This document shows, one piece after another, positions 54,318 through 63,537 of a stretch of 64,000 bases of DNA. Made by a program: the position numbers and the translations under genes. This DNA is from Roseivirga misakiensis (GTDB lineage Bacteria; Bacteroidota; Bacteroidia; Cytophagales; Cyclobacteriaceae), in contig NZ_MDGQ01000003.1 in NCBI RefSeq assembly GCF_001747105.1, forward strand, positions 434,001-498,000, written 5' to 3'. The first letter of the stretch is position 1, and every line of letters starts with the position of its first letter. The notes under the pieces are model-generated. The model searched no databases and was not told the origin of the DNA. It saw only the letters and a program-made list of their open reading frames with translations.

Positions 54318-55505
54318 TTACTTCAATTTACCAATCATGATGATTGGATTATCTTCTGGCTGCACATTCTGTAATTTTTGAATATGCGGAGGTAATGATG
54401 AAATCTTATCTTGGTGTGTTTCGAACCATTCAGCTATTCTTTCAGCAGGAATTGTCGAAATCAGTTCTCCATTTCTAGATATATAGGATGGTTTGAAGGC
54501 AACAAAACCATCTAAATCATTCACATAACCATGACTAAGTTCCTTGTTTTTCGCTATACGTGTTTCACCGCTAGCCTTTTCGAACAAACCAGAGTATGAG
54601 ACACCCTGAAAATCGATTTCGAAGCAGACAAATTTATCACTCTCTAAGATCCCTGTTAAGCGCATGCGTTCTTTTAAATCATTTCCCACCACGGTTTCTT
54701 GTTCTTCGTACGGAATGCCGTATGATTGGAAACTCATCACATATGCACTTTCCATACTTTCTAGAGAAATATGGAATATAGTGTCATTATAAGTCTCCTT
54801 GAACATAACCTCGTTGTTGTAAGTTTGAAAGTAGGTTATAGAAAACTGAATACGATTAGGGTTATTTTCAAATGTCAAATGATTTGGAAAGCTCTTTTTA
54901 ACATCTCCTGATCTATCGAAAATTAGAATTCTATTCTTCTCACTACCACTCATATTAGAGATATAGCCTAAGAAATGGGTACTATCCAAATAGCTATAAG
55001 CACTTAAAAATCCAGCAGACATCATATCGTCTGTTTGGTTTATGATCGTTGGTAAATTCACAAAATCTAAAGCACTTCTACCGTCTAATGGGTAACCAAT
55101 CAGTTTTTCCTGATTCCGGCTGGCATAAACGCTATTTGTAAACGTATTTACACCAAGGTTCCTAGCACTCATCCTATAGCCTTCTGGATCGTCACCGGCG
55201 TGACCGAGATCCTTAACATACCCTCCTGTTCTTCTGTTAAACAGAGATATTCTTTTACTAGCTTTTAACAAAATGAGGGAATCCCCAATTAAGCCACATA
55301 TGTGTGGAAACCTGTAGAGCGTAGATGAATTGGTTTCCAGTTGCACGTATTCAACGTCCGAAACCAATTCGCTTAGGTTTATCGGCGAAGGATTATCGAA
55401 AGCCTCTGCAATCTGAATAACAGGAATACTTTGAATGCCCTCTATTTTATCTTCACAGGCAAGGAATAATGAAAGCAGTGAAAGTAATAGGAGCCTCTTT
55501 TTCAT
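54318..55505 (-). CDS. 6-bladed beta-propeller lipoprotein
   Basis: 395-residue lipoprotein, lipobox FLAC (Cys16). The family opening INLSELVSDVEYVQLET is followed by repeated blades; the C-terminus ends IMIGKLK. Such Bacteroidota propellers are of unknown function, perhaps peptide or glycan sensing in the envelope. It is the last of four same-strand family members. A TATTGAT / ATCAATA palindrome (55516-55529) lies just before its start. Confidence 0.82.
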   Translation of the reverse strand: MKKRLLLLSLLSLFLACEDKIEGIQSIPVIQIAEAFDNPSPINLSELVSDVEYVQLETNSSTLYRFPHICGLIGDSLILLKASKRISLFNRRTGGYVKDLGHAGDDPEGYRMSARNLGVNTFTNSVYASRNQEKLIGYPLDGRSALDFVNLPTIINQTDDMMSAGFLSAYSYLDSTHFLGYISNMSGSEKNRILIFDRSGDVKKSFPNHLTFENNPNRIQFSITYFQTYNNEVMFKETYNDTIFHISLESMESAYVMSFQSYGIPYEEQETVVGNDLKERMRLTGILESDKFVCFEIDFQGVSYSGLFEKASGETRIAKNKELSHGYVNDLDGFVAFKPSYISRNGELISTIPAERIAEWFETHQDKISSLPPHIQKLQNVQPEDNPIIMIGKLK

Positions 55506-55549
55506 TTTCTGATTGTATTGATATCAATATAGCATTAACGCAGATTTTC

Positions 55550-55798
55550 CTAAATAGCTACTAACAATGAATCATTAATAATATCGGTGACCCTGAGAAA
55601 ATCATAAAATGTTTGATCACTTGTTTCGAGTTGAATATATGATAGACTTGAAACAAAAGAACTCAAATTCAATTGAGCCGAATTGTTTAAGGCATCTTCT
55701 AGGTCTATCACTAAAAGATCACTTTGATCATTAAATTGCCTAGAACTGTTGCAAGCTGAGAGGGCAAAAAAACATAATAGTAATCTAATTCTGTGCAT
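55550..55798 (-). pseudogene. truncated 6-bladed beta-propeller lipoprotein gene (N-terminus only)
   Basis: 82 codons: lipobox LSAC (Cys16), then LNLSSFVSSLSYIQLET, the same opening as its neighbours, ending abruptly at INDSLLVAI where relatives continue into the first blade. Only 44 nt remain before the next gene, so about 280 codons are missing; this looks like a deletion, not a single stop mutation. It could still be made as a short lipoprotein. Confidence 0.7.
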
Positions 55799-55866
55799 TC
55801 GAGATGTTTTGTATAATTCGTGCGTTATTCGACAACTCTTTCACAATCAGTTTCTTCTATCTTAGG

Positions 55867-56955
55867 CTATTCCTTCAGGCTGGCGATAAAAATATATGGG
55901 TTACCATCTACATTCACTTCGTCAATAACACCTTCGAGGTCATAAGCATCTTTGATAAAATAGAACTCATCTTTTGATGAATTCCATGGTACTAGTTTCG
56001 CTTCTCCTGTGCCAAAAAAGTCATCTTGGAAACCTCCTTCCACGGTGTAAGAATTTAATGTTGGCAAATGAATTAGAGTCAATCTCGAATTCCTTCTTAA
56101 AGAATATGTTGAAATCAAATATTCATTTGTTCTTAAAATATTCAGAAGTAAGAACCCTGAGGACGTCTTATCATTAATACCAAAATCCATTTTAACATCG
56201 GGAATCAACCTACCCTCTTTAATCTGATATAAGGTATCTCTAACGAAGGTTTCTTCATACGGGGAAGGATAGTAAACATACTCATTGTTATTCACAGCGG
56301 AAATGAAAGACATACCAGCTGGCATGGCCGCGCCAGTTCCTGCCTTCACCAATACCTTACTCACAATAGTGCTATCACCAAGTTTTAAATTATCTGAAAG
56401 TGTAATTTTATAGGTAATATTATTTCTCATACCCTCCTTATTACTAGGAAGACTGTAAGCTGTTTGGAGTAGTACTAATTGCCCATTTATGACATTTAGT
56501 GTCCCTAAAACAGGAAGCTTAACTTCTGAAAGAAATTTACCTTCAAAGTCATAACAGAGTAGTTTCCCATTTAATCCTGCGAGTAGATAAATGTGTCCTT
56601 TTTGCTCATCGATAGTAAATGAATTTACAGCCAGAAATTCCCCAGGCCCCTCTCCTTTTCGAGAAATTTTTCGTACAAAACTGCCATCAAGGGAGAACTG
56701 ATAAAGTGAATTATAGTCTGAAATAAAGACAAAGTCATTACTATGTTCAACTTCCCTTATGAAGCCAATCAAGTTATCATCAGTCGTTTCTAGCGGTATA
56801 TACTTTACATCAGATGCTATATCTGATAAGAATACTTCCTCCGCATTCTTCACATCTACCTTAATAACCTCCAATCCAGTTTGCTCAACTTCATTACCAC
56901 AACTCCATAAAAACAGCAGTGCCGCCAACAAGGGTAAAATGGTATTCTTATACAT
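55867..56955 (-). CDS. 6-bladed beta-propeller lipoprotein
   Basis: 362 residues, lipobox LWSC (Cys19). Starts its family domain with EVFLSDIASDVKYIPLET, then propeller blades (for example FSLDGSFVRKISRKGEGPGEF, the typical blade-2 signature), ending YIFIASLKE. Only 7 nt separate it from the upstream propeller gene, so they are co-transcribed. Function unknown; envelope located. Confidence 0.85.
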   Translation of the reverse strand: MYKNTILPLLAALLFLWSCGNEVEQTGLEVIKVDVKNAEEVFLSDIASDVKYIPLETTDDNLIGFIREVEHSNDFVFISDYNSLYQFSLDGSFVRKISRKGEGPGEFLAVNSFTIDEQKGHIYLLAGLNGKLLCYDFEGKFLSEVKLPVLGTLNVINGQLVLLQTAYSLPSNKEGMRNNITYKITLSDNLKLGDSTIVSKVLVKAGTGAAMPAGMSFISAVNNNEYVYYPSPYEETFVRDTLYQIKEGRLIPDVKMDFGINDKTSSGFLLLNILRTNEYLISTYSLRRNSRLTLIHLPTLNSYTVEGGFQDDFFGTGEAKLVPWNSSKDEFYFIKDAYDLEGVIDEVNVDGNPYIFIASLKE

Positions 56956-56962
56956 ACTGAGG

Positions 56963-57997
56963 TTATTTTAATGTTGCTATAAAGATTACTAGACTATCTT
57001 CCGGGTATTGACTATCCGATAAGCTCGGTACATCTTTCTTCTTTTCTACAAAGAAAAGTTTATTCGCAACTTCTCCATAAACTGGCCCACTCGGAAATAC
57101 ATTCAAAAACCCGGCGCCAGAAATATCATCTAAAATACCAGAAGCTTCCCTCGCATGATAAGGCACTGAATATTGTACTTCACTTTTAATATTAATAAGC
57201 TTCAAAAATTGCTTTCTCCTAATTTGGTTAATTCCTGATACCACTATCCAATCACCTTTAATTTGGGCATTGCTGTGGAATCCGATTTTCGGACTACTCG
57301 ATAATTTAAATTTTTCAATCACTTCATTGCCCCTTACTTCGTAAAAACTCTTTTTGTACATTTCCCAAAAATAAAGGCGACCTTTTCTAATAGAAAGACT
57401 AACTTGAGGACCAATAATATTCCTATCAGGGTCGGAAAACTTGAAAATTTCTTCAAATTTCACACCATTTACGTCACTCTTCTTTAGCGTATATTGCCAT
57501 TGATTCGAAGAATAAATACTACTCACACCCCAAAAAAGATCATTAAAATAAACTTGCCTAACTGCAAATGCTTTAGCCACTCCTGTTCGAAGGCCGTCAT
57601 AATTGTAAAACACAACTTCTTTACCATCGCTAATTCCGATTGCCTCTTTTGTTGGATTATGAACTAAATTCCTCCCTCCCTTAAAGTCCTCCCCAACCTG
57701 TTGAATAAATCCACCCTTCTTGTTGAATTGCAAAACTCTTGTAAAATCCTTGCTCTCAATTCTTAATCTAGTTAAGGTAAAAATGAATTCGGAAGTAAGG
57801 ATAAATTCGGATATGTCCTCAATTTTACCTTTAGCGGGTGAATCTAAGATTATCATTTCAAGAGACGTTGCGATCTCTGAAAGATTTAGATTCCTATTTA
57901 CATCATTTTTAATGGTGAACTCCTTGGGCTTTTGATAACTCATTAGAAATGAGTTAAATAAAAATTGAAAACCTAGTAGAACATAAATCTTTCTCAT
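56963..57997 (-). CDS. secreted 6-bladed beta-propeller protein
   Basis: 344 residues. A signal-like N-terminus (1-19) without lipobox, so it is soluble or differently anchored. The family opening is divergent: LNLSEIATSLEMIILDS; the blade motif appears as FNKKGGFIQQVGEDFKGG and the C-terminus as LVIFIATLK. It is the first and most divergent of the propeller array. Confidence 0.78.
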   Translation of the reverse strand: MRKIYVLLGFQFLFNSFLMSYQKPKEFTIKNDVNRNLNLSEIATSLEMIILDSPAKGKIEDISEFILTSEFIFTLTRLRIESKDFTRVLQFNKKGGFIQQVGEDFKGGRNLVHNPTKEAIGISDGKEVVFYNYDGLRTGVAKAFAVRQVYFNDLFWGVSSIYSSNQWQYTLKKSDVNGVKFEEIFKFSDPDRNIIGPQVSLSIRKGRLYFWEMYKKSFYEVRGNEVIEKFKLSSSPKIGFHSNAQIKGDWIVVSGINQIRRKQFLKLINIKSEVQYSVPYHAREASGILDDISGAGFLNVFPSGPVYGEVANKLFFVEKKKDVPSLSDSQYPEDSLVIFIATLK

Positions 57998-58084
57998 ATT
58001 GATCAGCAGCTCAGAAAATTGACTTATTTAAATTAAATATAAGACTTAATTCGGATCAATAACCAATAGGTTGATAATTAGTTA

Positions 58085-58468
58085 TTACCTACCCAACCCT
58101 CTATTTTGCATTCGGCTCTGTGCTAGTTCACGGTTAGATTTTAGGACTTCGAATACCTCCTGATCTTTTAAAAGAGTGCTGTCTTTGATCAGGAACTCAA
58201 AAATTCGATTTGTCATTTCTTCCACTTCTTCTCGAATACCATAGAAAACCCATTGATCGACTTTTCTAGCGCTTACCATGCCCGAGTTTTTCAAATAAGT
58301 AATGTGCCTTGAGGTCTTGGTTTGAGTGAATTCAAGAATATGTTCCAAATCAGAAATAGTCAATTCTCCATTTCTATGTAGCAAATGCAATATGCGCAGG
58401 CGGGCTTCATCAGAAACTGATTTAAATATTTGGCTACCGAAGCTTAAACTGAAGTTCTTGAGACGCAT
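58085..58468 (-). CDS. ArsR-type winged-helix transcriptional regulator
   Basis: 127 residues with an ArsR-like winged HTH (about 15-90: DEARLRILHLL, LTISDLEHILEF, TSRHITYLKNSGMV). The metal-sensing ELCVCDL motif is replaced by ELTISDL, so it is not a standard arsenic/zinc sensor. It may respond to another signal or be constitutive. It lies upstream of the propeller array on the same strand, 87 nt away, and might be co-expressed with it. Confidence 0.85.
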   Translation of the reverse strand: MRLKNFSLSFGSQIFKSVSDEARLRILHLLHRNGELTISDLEHILEFTQTKTSRHITYLKNSGMVSARKVDQWVFYGIREEVEEMTNRIFEFLIKDSTLLKDQEVFEVLKSNRELAQSRMQNRGLGR

Positions 58469-58615
58469 GGGTTAAGAATTGTTAATTTGAGTAGAATAAA
58501 TCTAATTCACCAATCAATTTCCGCTTTTTGAGTGTTATCATTGTAGGAGAAAGGTAAATCAAGCGTTAAATCCAATTGATTTAATTTCCGTACAAGAAAG
58601 TGGACCTTTGTTTTT

Positions 58616-59263
58616 GTGAAAAGAAATACGCTAAAATATTACCTAACATTAAGCCTTGTGATTTTCACATTGGCCTTTTCCTCTGGTAGTTTACAGGCGC
58701 AAGACAATGAGGACCGCTTGATCGTGCAACTATCCGCTTTGGTTATGAATGCTGATAGTACGCGCACCATCCCTTTTGTTCATATTTTCAATCAGCGCGG
58801 TAGAGGAGACAATACAGATTTTAGAGGATGGATAAACCATGCGTTTTTCGCTGGTGACAGCCTTACAATTAGTGCAGTCGGTTTTAAGAATCAGCGTGTT
58901 AAAGTACCTGAAGATATTGGTGATCAATGGACGGTAATTTTTGCCTTAGAATCAGAAGCACGAGAACTTGATCCTGTAGAAGTAAATCCATTTCCATCTG
59001 AAGAGTTGTTCAAAGAGGCTATCCTGGCCATGAATCTGACGGATGATCAAGAAAATGTGATGAGTAATTTTGCCCCTGAGGTAATTCAAGAGTTAATCCG
59101 CTCTACCCCGCTCACGGCGAGCCCGAGTGCAAATTATCGTTACATGCTCAATCAGCAGTTTAATAATCTGCAACAGAGAGCTGGCCCAAGAGCCAATCCT
59201 TTGCTCAATCCATTTGCATGGGGTCAGTTTATCAATTCCTTGAAAAAGAAAAAGAAGAAGTAG
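58616..59263 (+). CDS. secreted protein with carboxypeptidase-regulatory-like domain
   Basis: 215 residues, signal peptide ending SLQAQ (about 29). Residues 35-120 look like a CarboxypepD_reg/CNA-B-type beta-sandwich (IPFVHIFNQRG, FFAGDSLTISAVGFKNQRV), common at the base of TonB-dependent transporters but here alone. The rest is helical and ends in a run of seven Lys. The start is GTG; no ATG precedes the conserved region. Function unknown. Confidence 0.7.
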   Translation: MKRNTLKYYLTLSLVIFTLAFSSGSLQAQDNEDRLIVQLSALVMNADSTRTIPFVHIFNQRGRGDNTDFRGWINHAFFAGDSLTISAVGFKNQRVKVPEDIGDQWTVIFALESEARELDPVEVNPFPSEELFKEAILAMNLTDDQENVMSNFAPEVIQELIRSTPLTASPSANYRYMLNQQFNNLQQRAGPRANPLLNPFAWGQFINSLKKKKKK

Positions 59264-59269
59264 CGGTTT

Positions 59270-60001
59270 TTACCAACCTCTGTCTACCTTAAAACTTATT
59301 AGTCTATCAGTTCCGAGTAATTCATCTTCGGCGTTGGTATACCAAGCTCTGTCTTTAGGGATTCGTAGACCTTGTTCAATGATCATATCGCTCAGTACAA
59401 TATACTCGCCATCGTTTTTCGCTTCATCATGGTAAAAGCGATAGCCTACCATTGCATAGGTATTCGGGTTAAAATAGTAATACCAGATATCCTTGCCTAT
59501 TGACTCATCAAACGTCACACGAACTGCTAATACTTCTTGATCCATAAAAGTCGTTTCTATCACTTCATTTCCTATAACAGTTCCTTCTTCTGTCAGCTTC
59601 ATAGGCATACCATACAAAAAAGTATAATAGTCTCTCCACCATCGGGCCCTATCCTCGGTTAAGCTCAATGAATCTGCCTGTTCAGGGGTAGTAGGTTTAG
59701 TAAAATTCAGCTTAAAGTCACCATTTCCTTCTCCATCTACCATCCATTCAAGCAATCGCCCTCCTCTTAAAACAGACAAATGGAAGCCTCCTTTAATATT
59801 ATCGATCACAACATGGCTAGTTCTAGGCGTAATCTTCGGGCTCTCCATTTCTATCACATATTCCATTTTTACCTTGCTCCACCACCCGTCCGGATCGTGA
59901 AATGCGATAGCTCTATTAACCAACTGCTGTGGCGTGATAGACTGCGCATAACTTTGAAAGAGAAAAAAAGAAAGGCAAAGGGTTAGGGCTAACTTCTTCA
60001 T
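59270..60001 (-). CDS. secreted DUF6503/LolA-like protein
   Basis: 243 residues, signal peptide ending SYAQ (about 19). The mature protein is beta-rich with AIAFHDPDGWWSKVKMEYVIEM, then SHVVIDNIKGGF, resembling DUF6503 and LolA-like half-barrels. Relatives are sometimes wrongly named deoxyribose-phosphate aldolase. Likely a periplasmic carrier or binder; unproven. Convergent with the preceding small secreted-protein gene (6 nt apart). Confidence 0.7.
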   Translation of the reverse strand: MKKLALTLCLSFFLFQSYAQSITPQQLVNRAIAFHDPDGWWSKVKMEYVIEMESPKITPRTSHVVIDNIKGGFHLSVLRGGRLLEWMVDGEGNGDFKLNFTKPTTPEQADSLSLTEDRARWWRDYYTFLYGMPMKLTEEGTVIGNEVIETTFMDQEVLAVRVTFDESIGKDIWYYYFNPNTYAMVGYRFYHDEAKNDGEYIVLSDMIIEQGLRIPKDRAWYTNAEDELLGTDRLISFKVDRGW

Positions 60002-60092
60002 GCGAAATGATTTAAACTGTAATTTATAAACCCTTGGGTCTTTATTACAGTAGATGTTTTATTTTTGCGCTTTATACAGCCAATTATTTTTA

Positions 60093-60809
60093 ATGGACAT
60101 CCCCGCTTGGAAAGCAGAATACTTAGAACCCGTCTTAGCGATCGCTTTGGTGACTCTAGGTTTTAGCATTTATCATTTCGCTTCAATTTCAGATAAATTG
60201 ATGCAACGTTATCAAGAAAAATACGGTGAAGTTCGTGGACGAACTAAGGCCACTTGGTTTTACCGTTACCTAGGTGCCATGACGATCGGCATAATTCCAG
60301 CTATTATTATGATTCTGGTTTTAGATAAAGATCTATCTGCCTATGGCGTAGCTTTCAAAAATCATGCTTTGTCGCTTTATTGGATTCTTGGTCTTGGAGC
60401 GATCATCATCCCGATGAACTTCTTTAACTCAAAAAAGGAAAAGAACTTGGCTTTCTATCCTAATGTAAGAGAGAAGGAATGGACCAAACCGATGGTGGTT
60501 AAAAATGCATTTACATGGTGCGCTTACCTTTTTGGATACGAACTGATGTTCCGCGGCTTACTACTTTTTGCCACGGTTCCTCTTTTGGGAGAATGGCCCG
60601 CGATTATTTTAAATGCCGCCTTGTACGCCTTAGTGCATGTCCCTAAAAATTTAGAAGAAACAATTGGTGCTGTACCGCTCGGCGTTATTCTATGTCTTAT
60701 CACATTAACCACGGGTACCATCTGGGTAGCATTTTTTGTACATATCACTTTAGCGCTATCAAATTTTTTCTTCTCGCTAAAGCATCATCCTGAAATGAAA
60801 GTAATCTAA
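60093..60809 (+). CDS. CPBP-family intramembrane protease-like protein
   Basis: 238 residues with about seven TM helices. The CPBP core is visible as GYELMFRG (149-155), where the usual EExxxR has Tyr in place of the first Glu, and His182 in ALVHVPK, with a late His in FFVHITL. Members cut or process membrane peptides. I start at the later ATG because a TATTTTTG -7 box (60060-60067) would place transcription start after the upstream ATG. TAATG overlap with the following epimerase gene. Confidence 0.75.
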   Translation: MDIPAWKAEYLEPVLAIALVTLGFSIYHFASISDKLMQRYQEKYGEVRGRTKATWFYRYLGAMTIGIIPAIIMILVLDKDLSAYGVAFKNHALSLYWILGLGAIIIPMNFFNSKKEKNLAFYPNVREKEWTKPMVVKNAFTWCAYLFGYELMFRGLLLFATVPLLGEWPAIILNAALYALVHVPKNLEETIGAVPLGVILCLITLTTGTIWVAFFVHITLALSNFFFSLKHHPEMKVI

Positions 60810-61798
60810 TGGCAAAGCGTATATTCATTACTGGTAGCACAGGTTTTATTGGTAGAAAATTGGCTATAAAACTGGCCGACGAAGGGAACCAGGTTATCGC
60901 TCTGATTCGATCAGAAGGAAAAGCGAAAGACTTAAAACATGCTAACATCACTTTTGTCACGGGAGACCTTTTTGCCATCGATGCGCTTAATAAAGGCATG
61001 GAAGGCTGTCAAGAGGTGTACCATCTGGCAGCGTTTGCTAGCGTATGGGCGAAAGGAGACACCTTCAAAACTGTCAATATTGACGGGACTTTAAATGTTT
61101 TAGCAGCGGCAAAAGCTCAAGGTGTAGAAAAAGTAGTCGTTACGTCAACTGCGGGTGTTATTGGCCCTGCCATTGATGGCCCAGTGAATGAAGAAACCCC
61201 AAGACAGGTAGATTTCTTTACTGATTATGAAAGCACTAAGTACGAATCTGAGTTAAAGATTAAAGAACTCGTAGCCGAAGGCCAACATGTGGTTATCGTA
61301 AATCCAACACGAGTGTATGGACCTGGTCCTTTGAATGTGAGTAACTCTGTCACTAAACTTATTAAGCAATATATCGCTGGCAAATGGAAATTTATTCCGG
61401 GTGATGGCAAAAGCACGGGTAACTATGTCTACGTTGACGACGTCATCAATGGACATATCCTAGCCATGGCCAATGGGCGTGCAGGCGAACGTTATTTGTT
61501 GAGCGGTGACGATGCTACATATCATGAATTGTTTGACACCATTGCCGAAATAGGTGGAAGAAAGTACAAGCTATATCATATGCCACTAGGTATCCTTTTG
61601 GCCTTTGGGAAGCTACAGCTATTCTTAGCCGAGAATTTTGGCCGACAACCACTAATTACACCAGGCTGGGTAAGAAAGTATCTTTACAAATGGAGTGTTT
61701 CTAGTGCCAAAGCTGAAAAAGAGCTCGGCTATAAAATCACTCCGCTTAAACAAGGAATTGAGCAGACAGTGGCTTGGTTAAAAGAAAGTAATGAGTAA
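60809..61798 (+). CDS. NAD-dependent epimerase/dehydratase family protein
   Basis: 329-residue extended SDR: NAD(P) motif GSTGFIG (9-15), Thr113-region VTSTAG, and catalytic Tyr140/Lys144 (YESTK). NPTRVYGPG is family typical. Closest in layout to sterol/dihydroflavonol reductase-like or nucleotide-sugar epimerases; substrate not clear. TAATG overlap with the CPBP gene and 8-nt overlap with the SDR gene. Confidence 0.85.
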   Translation: MAKRIFITGSTGFIGRKLAIKLADEGNQVIALIRSEGKAKDLKHANITFVTGDLFAIDALNKGMEGCQEVYHLAAFASVWAKGDTFKTVNIDGTLNVLAAAKAQGVEKVVVTSTAGVIGPAIDGPVNEETPRQVDFFTDYESTKYESELKIKELVAEGQHVVIVNPTRVYGPGPLNVSNSVTKLIKQYIAGKWKFIPGDGKSTGNYVYVDDVINGHILAMANGRAGERYLLSGDDATYHELFDTIAEIGGRKYKLYHMPLGILLAFGKLQLFLAENFGRQPLITPGWVRKYLYKWSVSSAKAEKELGYKITPLKQGIEQTVAWLKESNE

Positions 61799-62591
61799 TC
61801 CTTCAAAAGTATATACACTAGTAACTGGAGCCAGTAATGGCATAGGTAAGGCACTGGCAGAGAATTGCGCTGCTAGAGGTTTTAATGTGTTACTGGTCGC
61901 ACTACCTGAGCCAAAACTAGACGAAGTAACTGCTGCGCTAAAGCAGCAATACCCTAATCAGTCTTTCGATGCCTTAGGGACCAATATGATGGACAAAGAC
62001 AGTCCTCAACAAATCTATGATTGGTGTAAATCCAACAATTACGATGTAGACATTCTGGTCAATAACGCTGGGCTCGGAAACTCAGGACCATTTTTAAGTA
62101 GGGATAGTAGTTTCTACTTTGGCCAAATGCAGTTGAATATGGTGGCTTTGGTAATGCTGACTCATTTGTTTCTGCCAGAAATGAAAAGCCACTCGAAGGC
62201 CTACGTTTTAAATGTCGGTAGTATGGCTAGCTTTTTCGACATACCCTACAAAGGGATTTACTCAGCTTCTAAACGCTTTGTGTATTCTTTCTCTAGGTCT
62301 TTAAGAAAGGAATTGGAAGACACTAGCATTAGTGTAACCGTGCTATGCCCTGCCGCTGTGTTGACAAATCCTGATGTGATTCAACGAGACAAAGAGATGG
62401 GCAGAGCTTCTAAAATGACCCAACAAACTCCTGAAGAGGTTGCGGAATACGCGCTCAACAGAACTTTCAGGGGTAGGCCAGTCGCTATTCCGGGCTTTAT
62501 GCCTAAGGCTTATAAGGCACTAGGAAGAATTATTCCTTACAAGACGCAAATGCGCATGTTGGCCAATGCTTTCATTAAACAGTCGAGATAA
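61791..62591 (+). CDS. short-chain dehydrogenase/reductase
   Basis: 266-residue classical SDR: cofactor motif TGASNGIG (12-19), NNAG (91-94), catalytic Ser144, Tyr157 and Lys161 (YSASK). Third gene of the CPBP-epimerase-SDR operon; a hydrophobic C-terminal region may touch the membrane. Possible lipid or ketone substrate, unproven. Confidence 0.88.
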   Translation: MSNPSKVYTLVTGASNGIGKALAENCAARGFNVLLVALPEPKLDEVTAALKQQYPNQSFDALGTNMMDKDSPQQIYDWCKSNNYDVDILVNNAGLGNSGPFLSRDSSFYFGQMQLNMVALVMLTHLFLPEMKSHSKAYVLNVGSMASFFDIPYKGIYSASKRFVYSFSRSLRKELEDTSISVTVLCPAAVLTNPDVIQRDKEMGRASKMTQQTPEEVAEYALNRTFRGRPVAIPGFMPKAYKALGRIIPYKTQMRMLANAFIKQSR

Positions 62592-62636
62592 AAAAGCTGC
62601 TCCAAAATCTAGATTATTATTTGAAGCAGCTTTTTG
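62592..62636. terminator. terminator after the SDR gene
   Basis: Inverted repeat AAAAAGCTGCT / AGCAGCTTTTT with a 23-nt loop and T-runs on both strands, between convergent genes. Confidence 0.65.
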
Positions 62637-62651
62637 GTTGATCGATTTAAC

Positions 62652-63377
62652 TCAATTATCGATCAGATAACGTGTCATGCTTCGACCATTGATTTTGGCA
62701 TATTTTGAGTCAATATCCCATCTAACATCTAAGCCATCAATGTTAAAATCTCCCTGAACCTTAGTGTATTTCATGTCAAGGGATCTATCAAATTTAGCAC
62801 GGTTGAAATTAGCCCCGTCTCTAAATTTTGTGTATTTGAATATGGCATCTTCGTCGAAGAAAGTATTGGCAAATTGAGCTTCGCGATCGAATTCTGCATA
62901 CTTGAAGGTAGATTCTTCTTCAAATGATGAGCCAGTAAAAATCGCTGATTTTTCAAATACAGAATATTTAAACATCGCGTTTCTCTGGAACTTGCAGTTT
63001 TCAAATTTCACATCATCAGCGAAGTCTGCGGTAAAGGTGTATTCCGATCTTTTGTCGTGAAAATAAGCTAACACATCATCTTCGAATGTGCAGTTCACAA
63101 ATGACACTTTAGATTCAATTAACTCTTCCACCTTGTTACTACCTCCGTTTCTCCACCATCTTCTTCTCGTTGGCAAATCCTCAAGTTTTTCATCCATAAA
63201 AGTGAAATCCAAGATACCTGTAATAGTGACATCACTATAGGAAACATCTTTCCCGTCCTTTAGTGCTTTCATTATCTCTGATGCATCAACTGTTTTTTGT
63301 GCAAATACTGATGAGGATATAATAGCGAGCATGAACAATGCAGAGAACACTGTTCTAAAAATATTATTTGTTTTCAT
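62652..63377 (-). CDS. secreted pentapeptide-like repeat protein
   Basis: 241 residues, signal peptide ending SVFAQ (about 27). The middle and C-terminal part is built of short repeats with an aromatic every fifth residue (VSFVNCTFED, VKFENCKFQR, AMFKYSVFEK, STFKYAEFDR, AIFKYTKFRD), typical of a right-handed beta-helix. Function unknown; envelope located. The upstream 160-bp gap shows no clear promoter; the CCGAACC direct repeats near 63480 do not form a hairpin. Confidence 0.8.
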   Translation of the reverse strand: MKTNNIFRTVFSALFMLAIISSSVFAQKTVDASEIMKALKDGKDVSYSDVTITGILDFTFMDEKLEDLPTRRRWWRNGGSNKVEELIESKVSFVNCTFEDDVLAYFHDKRSEYTFTADFADDVKFENCKFQRNAMFKYSVFEKSAIFTGSSFEEESTFKYAEFDREAQFANTFFDEDAIFKYTKFRDGANFNRAKFDRSLDMKYTKVQGDFNIDGLDVRWDIDSKYAKINGRSMTRYLIDN

Positions 63378-63537
63378 GACCTTTTGATTGAGTTTTTATA
63401 ATAGACTTAAAAACGTTGTTTTGGTTACATCGTTTTTTTAATAGATGTAATTTGAACTCAGAAGGTTGCATAAAAAAAGTCCGAACCGTCTGCCCGAACC
63501 TTTTTAATCAACCAAAATTTCTTGAATCACTTCGATA

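Noticed and set aside
63470-63515. Possible terminator hairpin upstream of the barrel gene end
   Set aside because: The repeated CCGAACC units are direct, not inverted, so no stable stem forms.
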